A DNA stretch of 64,000 bases from Verrucomicrobiaceae bacterium (GTDB lineage Bacteria > Verrucomicrobiota > Verrucomicrobiia > Verrucomicrobiales > Verrucomicrobiaceae). This document shows positions 8,841 through 18,092 of the stretch, piece by piece; position 1 is the stretch's first letter, and every line of letters begins with the position of its first letter. Location: assembly GCA_947466075.1 (NCBI GenBank), contig CANIBP010000037.1, forward strand, positions 1-64,000. The letters run 5' to 3'. The notes beneath the pieces are model-generated. The model was given only the letters and a program-made list of their open reading frames with translations. It searched no databases and had not been told where the DNA came from. The translations under genes were made by a program, and so were the position numbers.

Positions 8841-11282
8841 CTATCGTTTGTTCGTCGTGATGTTTGCCATCATTTCGAAGTTCTTGTTGAACGCCTTGCC
8901 TGTGGGCGAAAGCTGGTAGAACTCGGGCTTGTCTCCGGCGAGTCGCTGGTGCGAGATCTGCATGCCCCAGGGTGCCGAGACATTGGGGATAAGTGACGCG
9001 AGCGATGCGTAGTCAATCCGTATCTCGATGCACCACTTGTCGGGGTATTTCTTCACGGCATAGTCACTCACGCTGTAGAACGCTGGCAGGTTGGCCACGT
9101 TTGGATCCGTGGTGTCCTGGTCGAAGATGGTGCCAGCCGGGTTGATGTTAATGACAGGCATGCGCCCGGTCGGAGTCTCTAACCGTATCTCCACAAAATC
9201 ATCGGCCCAGATGCCTGAGTCGTCGCGCGCCTTGGTGCGGTCACGGAGGTGGTCCATGTTCGGCTCGCGGCACTCGATGGCGATGTAGAGTGCGGTCGGC
9301 GTGGCGCGGAACGCAACGGTGGTGGAGACATGACCGGGCTTAACGCTGGTAAACATGTCCTTCAGTGGAATGGATGGCACGCCCTTCCAGAAGGCTTTGG
9401 AAAAATCGCCGTCGCACTTGGTGTCTTCGGCGAAGCGTCCGGCTTGGATGGTGGGACCTTTGCGATGCAGGTTTACGAACAGCCTTTTAAGGGGCTCCAT
9501 CTCATAGGCGAGTCGGTCGAGCCTCTTTGCATAGATGCTGCCAGCCCCGGCTTTTGCGCGGGCCTTGCCGAAGATGTCGAAGAGCTTCGTCACGTCTTCT
9601 TCCTTGAAGTTTCCTGAGGATGCCGTCACGCGTCGCGGCGCTTTCCTCATCCATATTTCCTCGCCGAACTTATCCAGTGCCTTCATGTCTTCCGCGGCGG
9701 GGCCGTAGTAGAGCGTGTAGTATTCGGCTAACAGCTTGTCCACATCCACCTTCGGATTCCACATCAGCTTCGAGTAGATATACATCATGACATGCGTCTG
9801 TGCCGGGCAGCCAATGTTGGTGTTGTGGTTTTCGGGTTTGGTCCTGTCGCCAAAGGGGGCGTCGTATTCGAGAAGGAATCCTTGGCACTTGTCGGGCGTG
9901 ATGTTTTTGAAGAGCTGCTTGAGGTTCGCTGTGAAGATATACGGGGTCGGCGGATAATTGCGGTGGGGGCCGCGGTCATAGAGGTAGTCGTAATAGATGA
10001 ACTGTTCCGGCTCTTTGACGCACTTGAACCACTCCTTCATGACGCCGGTAAACTCAGGATTCAGATGGTCATAGGCCGTTGTGTTCGCGAAGACGCAGGT
10101 CATATCATCCGGGATGAACTTGCCATTGAGCTGGGTGGGAACGCCAACCGTGCCGGAGTAAGCGTAGAAGGCTTTGCGCTGTTTGTTGCCGGGATACTTC
10201 TTGTTATAACGCTCGAGCATGTTCGCATTGAAATCCCAGGCGTAGTCGCTGTAGCGCCCGTCATCGCCGCGCTCTTTCAGTTTGTCCCATCCATGGGCCA
10301 CATCCTCGTCGTCGATGGTGCTCCAGCCGTCCGGCTGGTTGAAGCTGACATACGGCAGCAGCTTCGGATAGAAGGCATTGGCGGAGTCCAGATACTGCTG
10401 GAATGTTTGGCGAAACTTTTCGCCGGAGAGCTTCGGCACGCGGAAGTCGGCCTGGCCGTTGATCTTGCCGGCACACTCGGGGTCTTCTTTGCCGTCGAGG
10501 ATACGGCCTGCGGCATGGTAGAAGAAGATGAACTCGCTCATCCCGCCGCCCATCGACTTGAACCACGTGGCCTCATCGCGGCAGCCATGCCAGTGGCTCC
10601 AGTTGCGATAACGGAAGGCTGGCTCGCTCTTAATGTCCTGATCGGCAACGATGATGTCCTTCTTCTCGGGGATGACCTGCCCGATGTCGGCGAAGGGCAT
10701 ATACCAGCGAAAGCCGAGTTGTTCGAGCAGCGCGTAGGCGGCGAATAGGGTGCCGGTGGAATCAATGCCATCGTGAAACCCAAGGCTCCGCGATGCCTCC
10801 TTCTCGCGGCACTGGCTGTGAAGGCTATTCATAAACATCGGCGACCGCCATTTGTGCCCGCCGGTGTGCTTCAGCCATTTGTCTTCGACCCTGTAGAGGT
10901 TGTCCTCGCTGAGACCGTAGTATTGATACCATTCGATATCGACCCCTGCCACGATGACGTCGTCGCCTTTGACGATGATCTTGTATCCGTCGTATTTGAC
11001 CTCTTTGAGATCCATCCCGATCTTCTTCGTCATCTCGTTTTCGCCGAACCAGACCTTGGTCTTCACCTTGCCGGTCGGTTCACTGACGATATCGAGTTTA
11101 GCGCCCGACATCTTGGCGATGATGCTCTGAAACTCCGTTGCGGCCGCTATCACGATCGGATTAGCATCCTTCGGGATGATGATTTCGGCCGTCGCCTTGC
11201 CGTCCTTCACGATTGGCGCTGCGGAAAGGGGCACCGAGAAACAGAAAGTCAGTAACAGGATGGTGAGGAGTGTGTGTTTCAT
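8841..11282 (-). CDS. DUF4838 protein with C-terminal CBM9-like domain
   Basis: The start at 11282 (MKHTLLTILLLTFCFS) gives a clean signal peptide; 12 more in-frame codons upstream would run into the neighbouring stop. The 813-residue protein has an N-terminal GH67/GH20-type alpha/beta domain (VIAAATEFQSIIAKMSGAKL ... VWFGENEM), then a DUF4838 catalytic-like barrel with RWYMPFADIGQVIP, YVSFNQPDGWST and DYAWDFN. The C-terminal 200 residues contain a CBM9-type beta-sandwich (CDGDFSKAFWKGVPSIPL ... FVEIRLETPTGR). DUF4838 relates to alpha-glucuronidase-like families but has no agreed activity. It follows its paralogue at 11315-13747 by 32 bases. Base usage looks somewhat less GC-biased than in neighbours. 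Confidence 0.82.
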   Translation of the reverse strand: MKHTLLTILLLTFCFSVPLSAAPIVKDGKATAEIIIPKDANPIVIAAATEFQSIIAKMSGAKLDIVSEPTGKVKTKVWFGENEMTKKIGMDLKEVKYDGYKIIVKGDDVIVAGVDIEWYQYYGLSEDNLYRVEDKWLKHTGGHKWRSPMFMNSLHSQCREKEASRSLGFHDGIDSTGTLFAAYALLEQLGFRWYMPFADIGQVIPEKKDIIVADQDIKSEPAFRYRNWSHWHGCRDEATWFKSMGGGMSEFIFFYHAAGRILDGKEDPECAGKINGQADFRVPKLSGEKFRQTFQQYLDSANAFYPKLLPYVSFNQPDGWSTIDDEDVAHGWDKLKERGDDGRYSDYAWDFNANMLERYNKKYPGNKQRKAFYAYSGTVGVPTQLNGKFIPDDMTCVFANTTAYDHLNPEFTGVMKEWFKCVKEPEQFIYYDYLYDRGPHRNYPPTPYIFTANLKQLFKNITPDKCQGFLLEYDAPFGDRTKPENHNTNIGCPAQTHVMMYIYSKLMWNPKVDVDKLLAEYYTLYYGPAAEDMKALDKFGEEIWMRKAPRRVTASSGNFKEEDVTKLFDIFGKARAKAGAGSIYAKRLDRLAYEMEPLKRLFVNLHRKGPTIQAGRFAEDTKCDGDFSKAFWKGVPSIPLKDMFTSVKPGHVSTTVAFRATPTALYIAIECREPNMDHLRDRTKARDDSGIWADDFVEIRLETPTGRMPVININPAGTIFDQDTTDPNVANLPAFYSVSDYAVKKYPDKWCIEIRIDYASLASLIPNVSAPWGMQISHQRLAGDKPEFYQLSPTGKAFNKNFEMMANITTNKR

Positions 11283-11314
11283 AGTTCTCAATTTGGGCTG
11301 TCCATCAATCCACA

Positions 11315-13747
11315 TCACCGCCGCATGATGAGGTTCCCCATCGCCTTCGGGTCTTTGAATTTTGTGCCGCTGGGGAAGAGCATGTAGAACTCGGGGGTGT
11401 TGCCGGCCATGCGTTGGCGGCAGATGTTCACGCCCCAGGGGTATGCTTTGCTGGGGGCTTCGCCTTCGATTGGTTTGGACTCGATGAGGGCTTCAACGAA
11501 CCAGCGATCTGCGGCCTTTTTCACGACAATGTTCTTCACGGTGTAGAAGTTGGCGAGGTCTTCGGAACGGGTGGTGATGCATTCATCGAGCACGGTGCCG
11601 TTAGGATTGATGACGATGAAGGGACGGATGCCCTTGGCGGTTTCGAGTCGGATTTCGACGGTGTCATCATTGAAGATGGCGTAGCTGTCGCGGTCTTTAC
11701 AGTCGGCGCGGAGCTTGTCCATCTTGGGCTCGATGCACTCGATGGCGACCACGAGGCCGCTGTCATCAGGCAGCCAGCGGAAGGCGACTTTGGTGGAAAT
11801 GTGATGCGGTATCTCGCCGGTGAACATCTCGCTCAAGGGCGTGAAGACGCGGCCTTCGTCAGTCCAGAAGGGCTTGGTTAAGTCGCCGTCGATCTTGGGC
11901 GGAAGATGCGACCAGTAGCCGGCGATCCCGCCGTTGTTGCGTTGCAGGTTGGCAAAGAGTCCTTTCAGCGGCTGCATCTCGGCTTCGAGCAACGCGATGC
12001 GCTTCGTGTAAATGCTGTCGCCGGTTTTGGCTTTGGCAGCGGTAAGGAGCGCGAAGAATTGGTCGATGTCGGCTTGCTTGAGGAAGCCACCATTGGCGGT
12101 GACTTCACGCGCTTCGGGTCGCGACCACACGGCTTCGCCGAACTCATGGAACTGCTTCATCTCAGATTCCGCCGGGCCGAAGAACACGCGGTAGTATTCA
12201 TCCAGCGTGGCCTGCAAGTCGAGATTGCGATCCCACATCATGCGGGCATGCAGATAGATCATAAGGTGCGACAAACCAGGGCGACGGAGGTTGTTGGTCG
12301 CGTCGGGTTTGATTTCGTTGCTGGGAGTCCACGGCACCTCAATGTCGTAACCGGCGGCATGATCATAGGCGGCTTTGAGATTGGCCTGCATGATCTTGGT
12401 GTGGAACACGGGCACGGGCGGCGCGTTGCGAATGACTGCCTGCTCCAGGTAGTGGTCCATGATGAGCAATTGCTCGCGACCGTCTTTCATTCGCTTGAGC
12501 CACTCCTGGCGCAGCGCGAGGTCTCCATTCCACGGCGGCAGCATCCAGGCGGTGCTGTGTTGCATGAGGCCGACGAGCACGCTGTCGGGGATCTTATCAA
12601 TGGTGGTCGGCGGCATGGTGGTGCCGCTGTAGGCCATGACGGTGAACTTGCGCTCGGGGAGCTTGGCGCTGATGCGCTTGACGATGTCGAGATTGAAGTC
12701 CCAGGCGTAGTTGCTGAAGTTGCCGTAGATGCCGCGCTCTGTCTGCTCCCAGCCTGCGGCGACGTCGGCGCTGTCGATGGACGACCAGCCATCGGGCTGC
12801 CCGAGGCTGTCGTATTCGATACCGGGATAGACTTGCCGCGTGAAGTCGAGCGAGGTGATGAAATCGGCGCGCAGCTTTTCGCTGTTGAGCTTGGGTGAGT
12901 TATAGTTGGGCTTGCCATTGATGATGCCGAAGTAAGCGGGATCAGCCTCTTTGCCAAAGTAGGTGAGGCGGCCCACGGCATGGTAGATCGGGATGACCTT
13001 GCTGGTGCCGACACCCATGGATTTATACCACATCATCTCCTGCCGATAGACGCCAGGCTGGTTGTCAGCGAAACGCCGCTGACCGAACTCCGGCTCCTTC
13101 TTCACCGATTGCTCGGCGATGCTGATGCTATTGAGATGCGGGCGGATCAGCCCGAGTTCCTCATCCGGCATATACCAGCGCATCCCGAGCTGCTCCAGCA
13201 AGCCAAACACGGCATACAGCGTGCCGGTGGCATCATACAAAATGAAGCCGCACTCCTTGTTGTATCCGCCCCCGCCATAGAACGACGGCGTGCGCCACTT
13301 GTGACCGGTCATCGTTTCCCATGTCTTCTGCGAAAGGTCATGCGCGCGGTCGGTGTATGGGGCGAAGTGGTTCTGCGAGTGAAACACATCGCGCCCGATG
13401 AGCACGAGGTGATGGTCCTTCGCGATGATCTTGTAGCCATCGAGCTTCACGTCATCGACGCTGATGCCGAGCTTCTGCGTGTGCTCGCTCGCGCCGACAA
13501 AGATGTGATTCGGCACATCACCCGGTTTGTCCACGATGGCGAGTGTCGCGCCGGACATGGCGAGCAAATGGCGCTGGAGTTCCTCGGCACAGGTGCGCGT
13601 GGCTTTGATCGCATCCGCAGCGATGACGATGTCTGCGACGGGTTTGCCATTGGTCACGAGATCGACGGCATGAGCAGGAATGGCGACAAGGATGCTAATC
13701 GCTGTCAGAAGGAAAGCGCGAAGGGTCGTTGGAGAGTGGGTGTGCAT
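11315..13747 (-). CDS. DUF4838 protein with C-terminal CBM9-like domain (tandem paralogue)
   Basis: The 810-residue exported protein (MHTHSPTTLRAFLLTAISIL) has the same architecture as the next gene downstream. An N-terminal domain carries CAEELQRHLLAMSGATLAIV and HIFVGASEHTQKLG. The DUF4838 core has LGMRWYMPDEELGLIRP, DSLGQPDGWSSID and NYAWDFNLDIV. The CBM9-like C-terminus has KIDGDLTKPFWTDEGRVF and DDTVEIRLETAKGIRP. The shared domains point to gene duplication followed by divergence. Together with the TPR gene 25 bases downstream of the pair's promoter side, they look like one transcription unit. The proposed role is binding and hydrolysis of a uronic-acid or amino-sugar glycan; this is inference. 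Confidence 0.82.
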   Translation of the reverse strand: MHTHSPTTLRAFLLTAISILVAIPAHAVDLVTNGKPVADIVIAADAIKATRTCAEELQRHLLAMSGATLAIVDKPGDVPNHIFVGASEHTQKLGISVDDVKLDGYKIIAKDHHLVLIGRDVFHSQNHFAPYTDRAHDLSQKTWETMTGHKWRTPSFYGGGGYNKECGFILYDATGTLYAVFGLLEQLGMRWYMPDEELGLIRPHLNSISIAEQSVKKEPEFGQRRFADNQPGVYRQEMMWYKSMGVGTSKVIPIYHAVGRLTYFGKEADPAYFGIINGKPNYNSPKLNSEKLRADFITSLDFTRQVYPGIEYDSLGQPDGWSSIDSADVAAGWEQTERGIYGNFSNYAWDFNLDIVKRISAKLPERKFTVMAYSGTTMPPTTIDKIPDSVLVGLMQHSTAWMLPPWNGDLALRQEWLKRMKDGREQLLIMDHYLEQAVIRNAPPVPVFHTKIMQANLKAAYDHAAGYDIEVPWTPSNEIKPDATNNLRRPGLSHLMIYLHARMMWDRNLDLQATLDEYYRVFFGPAESEMKQFHEFGEAVWSRPEAREVTANGGFLKQADIDQFFALLTAAKAKTGDSIYTKRIALLEAEMQPLKGLFANLQRNNGGIAGYWSHLPPKIDGDLTKPFWTDEGRVFTPLSEMFTGEIPHHISTKVAFRWLPDDSGLVVAIECIEPKMDKLRADCKDRDSYAIFNDDTVEIRLETAKGIRPFIVINPNGTVLDECITTRSEDLANFYTVKNIVVKKAADRWFVEALIESKPIEGEAPSKAYPWGVNICRQRMAGNTPEFYMLFPSGTKFKDPKAMGNLIMRR

Positions 13748-13772
13748 GAAGGTGTTCCTCGGTAGTGATGGT

Positions 13773-14609
13773 TCAGCGTTTGGCGCTCAGCTTGGCCTTC
13801 GCCGTGGCGAGCGAGTCAGCAGGTGGATTGCTCGATGCCACGACGGCCTCGTAGCAGGCTCGCGCCTTGTCCTGTTCATTGAGCGCCTCGTGAGTTGCCG
13901 CGCGGGCCATCTGGACCATCGTCCAGTGCGGTTGTTTGTTGAGGTCGTTGACCCGATCAAACTCAGCAATGGCGAGCGCTCCCTTGCCATCCTGCGCGAG
14001 GATACGAGCCCGATTGGCGATGGCCTGATAACGCATCGTGGCACCTGGTTCCTTGAGTTTCATCACCTCATCGAAGCACTCCAGTGCCTGCTGTCCCTTG
14101 AACAGCCCCCCAAGACGCAGATGGGCCGTGGCCTTCTTATAATCATTGATGGTGTAACCCAGCGCCGCACGAAAGTCCTTCTCCGCTGCTGCCGCATCAC
14201 GCACGCGGCCCGATGCCTCGCCCCGGACCATGAGCGCCTCGAAGATCAGCGCATCCGGCCAAAGCGAAAAATCCTCGTCCTTCACCAGCGCCACGACTTC
14301 CGCATACTTGGACTGCATCGTCAGCAGTTTCATGCGGCAGAGCGTGCCCAGGTATTTGTCCTTGATGCCTTCCGCCAGCGTCGTCGCCTCTTCGACATGC
14401 TTCAGTTGCACCTCACAGTAACTCGCCTGCATCAAGGCCGCATCCTTCGCCTCCGGCGTGGGAGCGGACGCGATCAACGCCTCAAACGCCGCCTTCGCCT
14501 CAGGGAACTTGTTGGAGACAAAGAGCCGTAGCGCGGCTTGATAGTCCGTTGGGAAAGTGGCCGCGTAGCTGGTCGCCACGGCTGTGAGTAGGAATAGGAT
14601 GGGTTTCAT
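13773..14609 (-). CDS. exported tetratricopeptide-repeat protein
   Basis: The 278-residue protein starts with a signal peptide (MKPILFLLTAVATSYAA) and is otherwise alpha-helical. TPR-like units include FPEAKAAFEALIASAPT, VRDAAAAEKDFRAALGYTIN and EQDKARACYEAVVASS. The phrase VALVKDEDFSLWPDALIFEALMVRGEA resembles the TPR modules fused to DUF4838 (43091-46741) and to the PmoA-like protein (46755-48338). Here the same kind of module appears unfused, directly before two DUF4838 genes lacking it. A scaffold or partner-binding role is inferred. Confidence 0.75.
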   Translation of the reverse strand: MKPILFLLTAVATSYAATFPTDYQAALRLFVSNKFPEAKAAFEALIASAPTPEAKDAALMQASYCEVQLKHVEEATTLAEGIKDKYLGTLCRMKLLTMQSKYAEVVALVKDEDFSLWPDALIFEALMVRGEASGRVRDAAAAEKDFRAALGYTINDYKKATAHLRLGGLFKGQQALECFDEVMKLKEPGATMRYQAIANRARILAQDGKGALAIAEFDRVNDLNKQPHWTMVQMARAATHEALNEQDKARACYEAVVASSNPPADSLATAKAKLSAKR

Positions 14610-14756
14610 GTCGGTGCTTTTATTCAGGAGTGTTCATTCAGAAGCTTATCAAGTGTGGGACGGGGAAGGCTTGGTTGCGCAGGTTGCCGTTGTTGATCCA
14701 GACTTCGCCTGCGGGATCCTCAGAAAGCGGTTAAAAAGGATATTTTTTCTTCAATG

Positions 14757-16820
14757 TCACCGGCGGGAAGTCATCGGTGCGGAACGGCGATGCGGGAAGC
14801 CCTGAGCCGTTGGTGAGGTGCATGTCGGGTTATCCGCCCATGCGTAACGCACGGCCGCCGGCGACGGCACCTTGTCCGACCAGACGATAACAGTGTTGCC
14901 GTCGATTTTTGCATCTGCCCAAACCCACTTCCTGTCCTCGCCGCAGATGGCGAAGCCTTCGAGTTGGCTGTTCGGGTTATTGCGGACGAGCGGCGCGGTC
15001 TCATGGGTCAGGGAATTGACAACGTCGGTTTGTGGCAGGGGCTTGGCCGTGAGGCCGCCATCCGTGTGCTGGAAGCTGAGGATTGCCTTGCCGCTTTCGA
15101 CCTTCATCGAATCATAGACCGGCCCGGAGAATGGGATTGCTTTCCTGTAGTCCTTGGCGAGGGCGATGAGTGCGAGTCGCTCGCCCACGTCCTTCTTATT
15201 GCGGGGATGGAGGTTCCCGGTTTCTCCGACGTCAATGGTGACGGCCTGGCCGGTATTCGGCAGCTTGAGCGCCATGGACTGCGCCTCGCGCAACTCCGCC
15301 CACCCGCTCTCGCCAGGCATGGAAGCCTTTGGCCTGTAAATTGGCAGTTGGCAGAAATAAAACGGGAAATCCCCTTGCTTCCACTGCTGGCGCCAGTCGG
15401 AGATCAAGAGCGGGAAAGCGGCCCGGTATTGGTAGGCGCGGCTCGTATTGGCTTCGCCCTGATACCAGATAACTCCCCGGATCGCATACGGGATGATCGG
15501 GTGAACCATGCCATTGAAGAGGAAGCTGGCCACGTGAATAGGGCTGGGAGGAATGACCGGATGCTGCGGCGCAGCAGCCAGTTTTTCTGCCGGGATGGCG
15601 GGGAATTCATACTCCGTTTTGGCCAACCACTCGCCTTCGAGCTTGATCGAACCGCCCGAACCGGCCCTGGGGCCTCCGGTGTCCGCAGGGAATACCGCCG
15701 GACTGATTGGCTCGTAGAGCCGGATGGCAAGGATGTTTTTCCCCACTTTGACGTCTTCTGGCATGATGTCGAATGGGCCTCTTCGACGGACGAATCCCAA
15801 GCCCTCGAAGTCCCGGAAGGTGGTTTGTTTGAGCAGCCTGCCGTTCCAATACACGCTGTCGAATCCGTCAATCGGCAGGGAAAGGGGAACTCTTTTCGCG
15901 GGGCCGGCAGGAATATTGATTTCCTTCCTCAACCAGACAGCCCCCGCTTGAGGAAGCCCTGGAGCGGTCACCGCACCTGGCAATTTGACAGCCACCCACC
16001 CGTCGGAGGAAATCTCCGGGCCGGTGTAGGCGGCGGCATCGGCGCACGGCTTGTCTTCGCGTCCGTTCTGCTTGGTCCAGGCCTCCATGCTCTCAATGAA
16101 TGCCTTTTTCTTCTCAGGCGCATCTTTCACGGCAGCCCAGAGAAGCTCGCTCGGGGCCTTGAGATCAGGCACGGTATCCAAGGCCTCGGCGCTCGTCCAT
16201 GACTCGCATTGCGTGCCGCCGACGGAAGTGTGGATCAAGCCCACGGGCACGCTCAGTTCCTTTTGCAGCATTTTTGCAAAGAAATATCCGGCGGCGGTGA
16301 AGGTTCCGACTGCCTCAGGCGCAGCCGCAACCCATTTCCCTTGGACATCGTCGGCGCGCTCGCTCGTCGCGTTCATTTTGACGGCGAACTGGCGCAGAAG
16401 CGGGTTGGCGGGCCGGGCCATTTCCGCTTCGGCTCCGATCGCTTCCTGAACCATGAACTGCATGTTGGACTGGCCGGAAGCGACCCAGACTTCTCCGACT
16501 ACGACGTCGGAAATAGTCAGTTTGTTTTTGCCTGCCACCGTCATTTCAAACGGCCCGGACGCGGAATCCTTCAGGTTCAGGGCAAGTATCCACTTGCCAG
16601 CTGCATCCGCTTTGGCCGTAGCCGCGATGCCATTGAGCAACACCGTCACCTCCTCGCCCGGGTCGCCGATGCCCCAGATCGGAACCTTTGCGACTTTCTC
16701 CAGGACCATGTGATCGGAAATGATGGCGGGAAGCTTGACGTCCGCCCACGCACAACCGGTGGAAACGCTAGCAGCAATCGCAAAGCGTAGGATCATAGGA
16801 TAAATAAATGGAATCTTCAT
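14757..16820 (-). CDS. sialate O-acetylesterase family protein with frameshifted C-terminus
   Basis: The 687-residue protein has a signal peptide (MKIPFIYPMILRFAIAAS) and then an N-terminal sandwich (LPAIISDHMVLEKVAKVPIWG). The SGNH Ser block is GEVWVASGQSNMQF (GQSNM at 116-120). Further motifs are LIHTSVGGTQCESW, GVIWYQGEANTSRA and a late Asp/His block DVGETGNLHPRNKKD. This family removes O-acetyl groups from sialic acids or other sugars. After DNPTC (about 14820) the reading frame becomes atypical and stops at 14757. Restoring one base there yields LTNGSGLPASPFRTDDFP and a stop at 14731, the normal family ending. So a one-base deletion, or a sequencing error, altered only the last ~20 residues. 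The catalytic parts are intact. Confidence 0.86.
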   Translation of the reverse strand: MKIPFIYPMILRFAIAASVSTGCAWADVKLPAIISDHMVLEKVAKVPIWGIGDPGEEVTVLLNGIAATAKADAAGKWILALNLKDSASGPFEMTVAGKNKLTISDVVVGEVWVASGQSNMQFMVQEAIGAEAEMARPANPLLRQFAVKMNATSERADDVQGKWVAAAPEAVGTFTAAGYFFAKMLQKELSVPVGLIHTSVGGTQCESWTSAEALDTVPDLKAPSELLWAAVKDAPEKKKAFIESMEAWTKQNGREDKPCADAAAYTGPEISSDGWVAVKLPGAVTAPGLPQAGAVWLRKEINIPAGPAKRVPLSLPIDGFDSVYWNGRLLKQTTFRDFEGLGFVRRRGPFDIMPEDVKVGKNILAIRLYEPISPAVFPADTGGPRAGSGGSIKLEGEWLAKTEYEFPAIPAEKLAAAPQHPVIPPSPIHVASFLFNGMVHPIIPYAIRGVIWYQGEANTSRAYQYRAAFPLLISDWRQQWKQGDFPFYFCQLPIYRPKASMPGESGWAELREAQSMALKLPNTGQAVTIDVGETGNLHPRNKKDVGERLALIALAKDYRKAIPFSGPVYDSMKVESGKAILSFQHTDGGLTAKPLPQTDVVNSLTHETAPLVRNNPNSQLEGFAICGEDRKWVWADAKIDGNTVIVWSDKVPSPAAVRYAWADNPTCTSPTAQGFPHRRSAPMTSRR

Positions 16821-16950
16821 TATATTTTAGAATTCTTTGTTGCGGGTTCAGCGCGCCTGCTCCTGTGGAAAATGGCTGAGACGAAAAATTGGCAGGGCGG
16901 GATCGCCGAGACCACCACGAGCATTCCATCGAGAGCTGTGAGGATGAGTT

Positions 16951-18072
16951 TTATTTGGTGAATCGGATGCGGGCCAGATAAATGGCGGTCGGCTGGTGTT
17001 CTTGGCTGGTGGGTTGCGGATTGCCGTCTTTGTCTTCGTGGTTGGAATAGTAGCTGACCCACAGTTCATCGTTGTGCCAGACCATGCCGGGGTAACCGGT
17101 GTCGGTGCCGCCGCTGGGGAGCGTCAGCGCGATGTCGTAGTGCTCGCGGTCCATGCTGGCGATGACGGTGGAGTAAGGCTGCCGAAAGCTGCGGCCACTC
17201 GCGATGAGCGAGTTGTCGGGCAGCACGATGAAGTTCGGCCCGCCAAAGCGGTGCTCTGTTTCATGCCATGTCCACTCGCGGTAGGGTGGCTTGCTGCTGC
17301 CGATCCAGCCAAAGTAGTTGCCGCGTTCCCGCCGCACCATCGCGATCATTTCGCCATCGGGACGGATGCGCACGGTGGCTTCGTTGGGGCGGCCCGGCAC
17401 GTCGAGGTGCGTCACCGTCTCCCACTTCAAGCCGTCCGTGCTGGTCACCAGCTTCACCTTCCAAGGATATGGACCGGGCGGCACAGGGCCATTCGTTTCC
17501 GCCGCTTCCGCCACCTTGGGATCGGGGTGTTCGGCACGCTTGTAGGGATAGCTGATGCCATAGGCTTTGCCTTCATGCCAATCGACGCGCCAGAGCCACT
17601 GGCCCTCTTCGAGAACTTTGGCCGGCTTGGTCCAGGTGAGGCCGTCGGTGGAGAACATCACACGCGGTTGCTTCGTCTTCACCGGCGCAGGTTTGATCGA
17701 CATATCGTATGTCAAACCTCCCGCGATGATCATCAACCGCCCATCCGACTTGATCGAAAACTTTGGGTCGCGCAAATCAATGCCGTCCTCCTCGATGAGC
17801 GCTGCCGAAGTCCACGAAACGCCATCGGGCGAACGCAGGACGCGCACCTTCCCGATGTCCGCCGTGTGAGCGATCCCTTCGCGGAAGCAGCAGAACCACT
17901 GGTTCCGAAAGCGAGTGAGATCAGTGAAGGAGTTGTATTGGGCCTTGTCCCAAATGCGCTTCGATTCGATGAGGACAGGCTTGCGATCCTCAGCGGAGGC
18001 GGTGGGCGCGAGGCACAGAAGGGCTGCGAGTGGAGCTAGCAACAGGGTGGTGAGGACGCGGGTGGGTTTCAT
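16951..18072 (-). CDS. secreted sialidase-superfamily (BNR/Asp-box) protein
   Basis: The start chosen (18072) begins MKPTRVLTTLLLAPLAALLC, a standard signal peptide. An alternative ATG at 18096 overlaps the upstream stop by four bases and would allow translational coupling. The protein (373 residues from the chosen start) contains Asp-box motifs RSPDGVSWTS, FSTDGLTWTK and TSTDGLKWET, the hallmark of sialidase-type beta-propellers. An early Arg (LTRFRNQWFCCFREG) fits the position of the sialidase arginine triad but cannot be assigned with certainty. It could be an exo-sialidase or a related glycan-active propeller. It lies in a tight block with ceramidase-like and SGNH genes. Confidence 0.75.
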   Translation of the reverse strand: MKPTRVLTTLLLAPLAALLCLAPTASAEDRKPVLIESKRIWDKAQYNSFTDLTRFRNQWFCCFREGIAHTADIGKVRVLRSPDGVSWTSAALIEEDGIDLRDPKFSIKSDGRLMIIAGGLTYDMSIKPAPVKTKQPRVMFSTDGLTWTKPAKVLEEGQWLWRVDWHEGKAYGISYPYKRAEHPDPKVAEAAETNGPVPPGPYPWKVKLVTSTDGLKWETVTHLDVPGRPNEATVRIRPDGEMIAMVRRERGNYFGWIGSSKPPYREWTWHETEHRFGGPNFIVLPDNSLIASGRSFRQPYSTVIASMDREHYDIALTLPSGGTDTGYPGMVWHNDELWVSYYSNHEDKDGNPQPTSQEHQPTAIYLARIRFTK

Positions 18073-18092
18073 GATAGGGATGATGGAATCGG

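Noticed and set aside
14610..14730. Peptide EDPAGEVWINNGNLRNQAF encoded downstream of the esterase frame
   Set aside because: The segment has no start codon and only about 30 codons between stops. It looks protein-like but cannot be tied to any family.
16821..16950. Small peptide gene in the gap between the sialate O-acetylesterase and sialidase-like genes
   Set aside because: Short open frames exist on the minus strand, but none has a convincing start, ribosome site or known motif.
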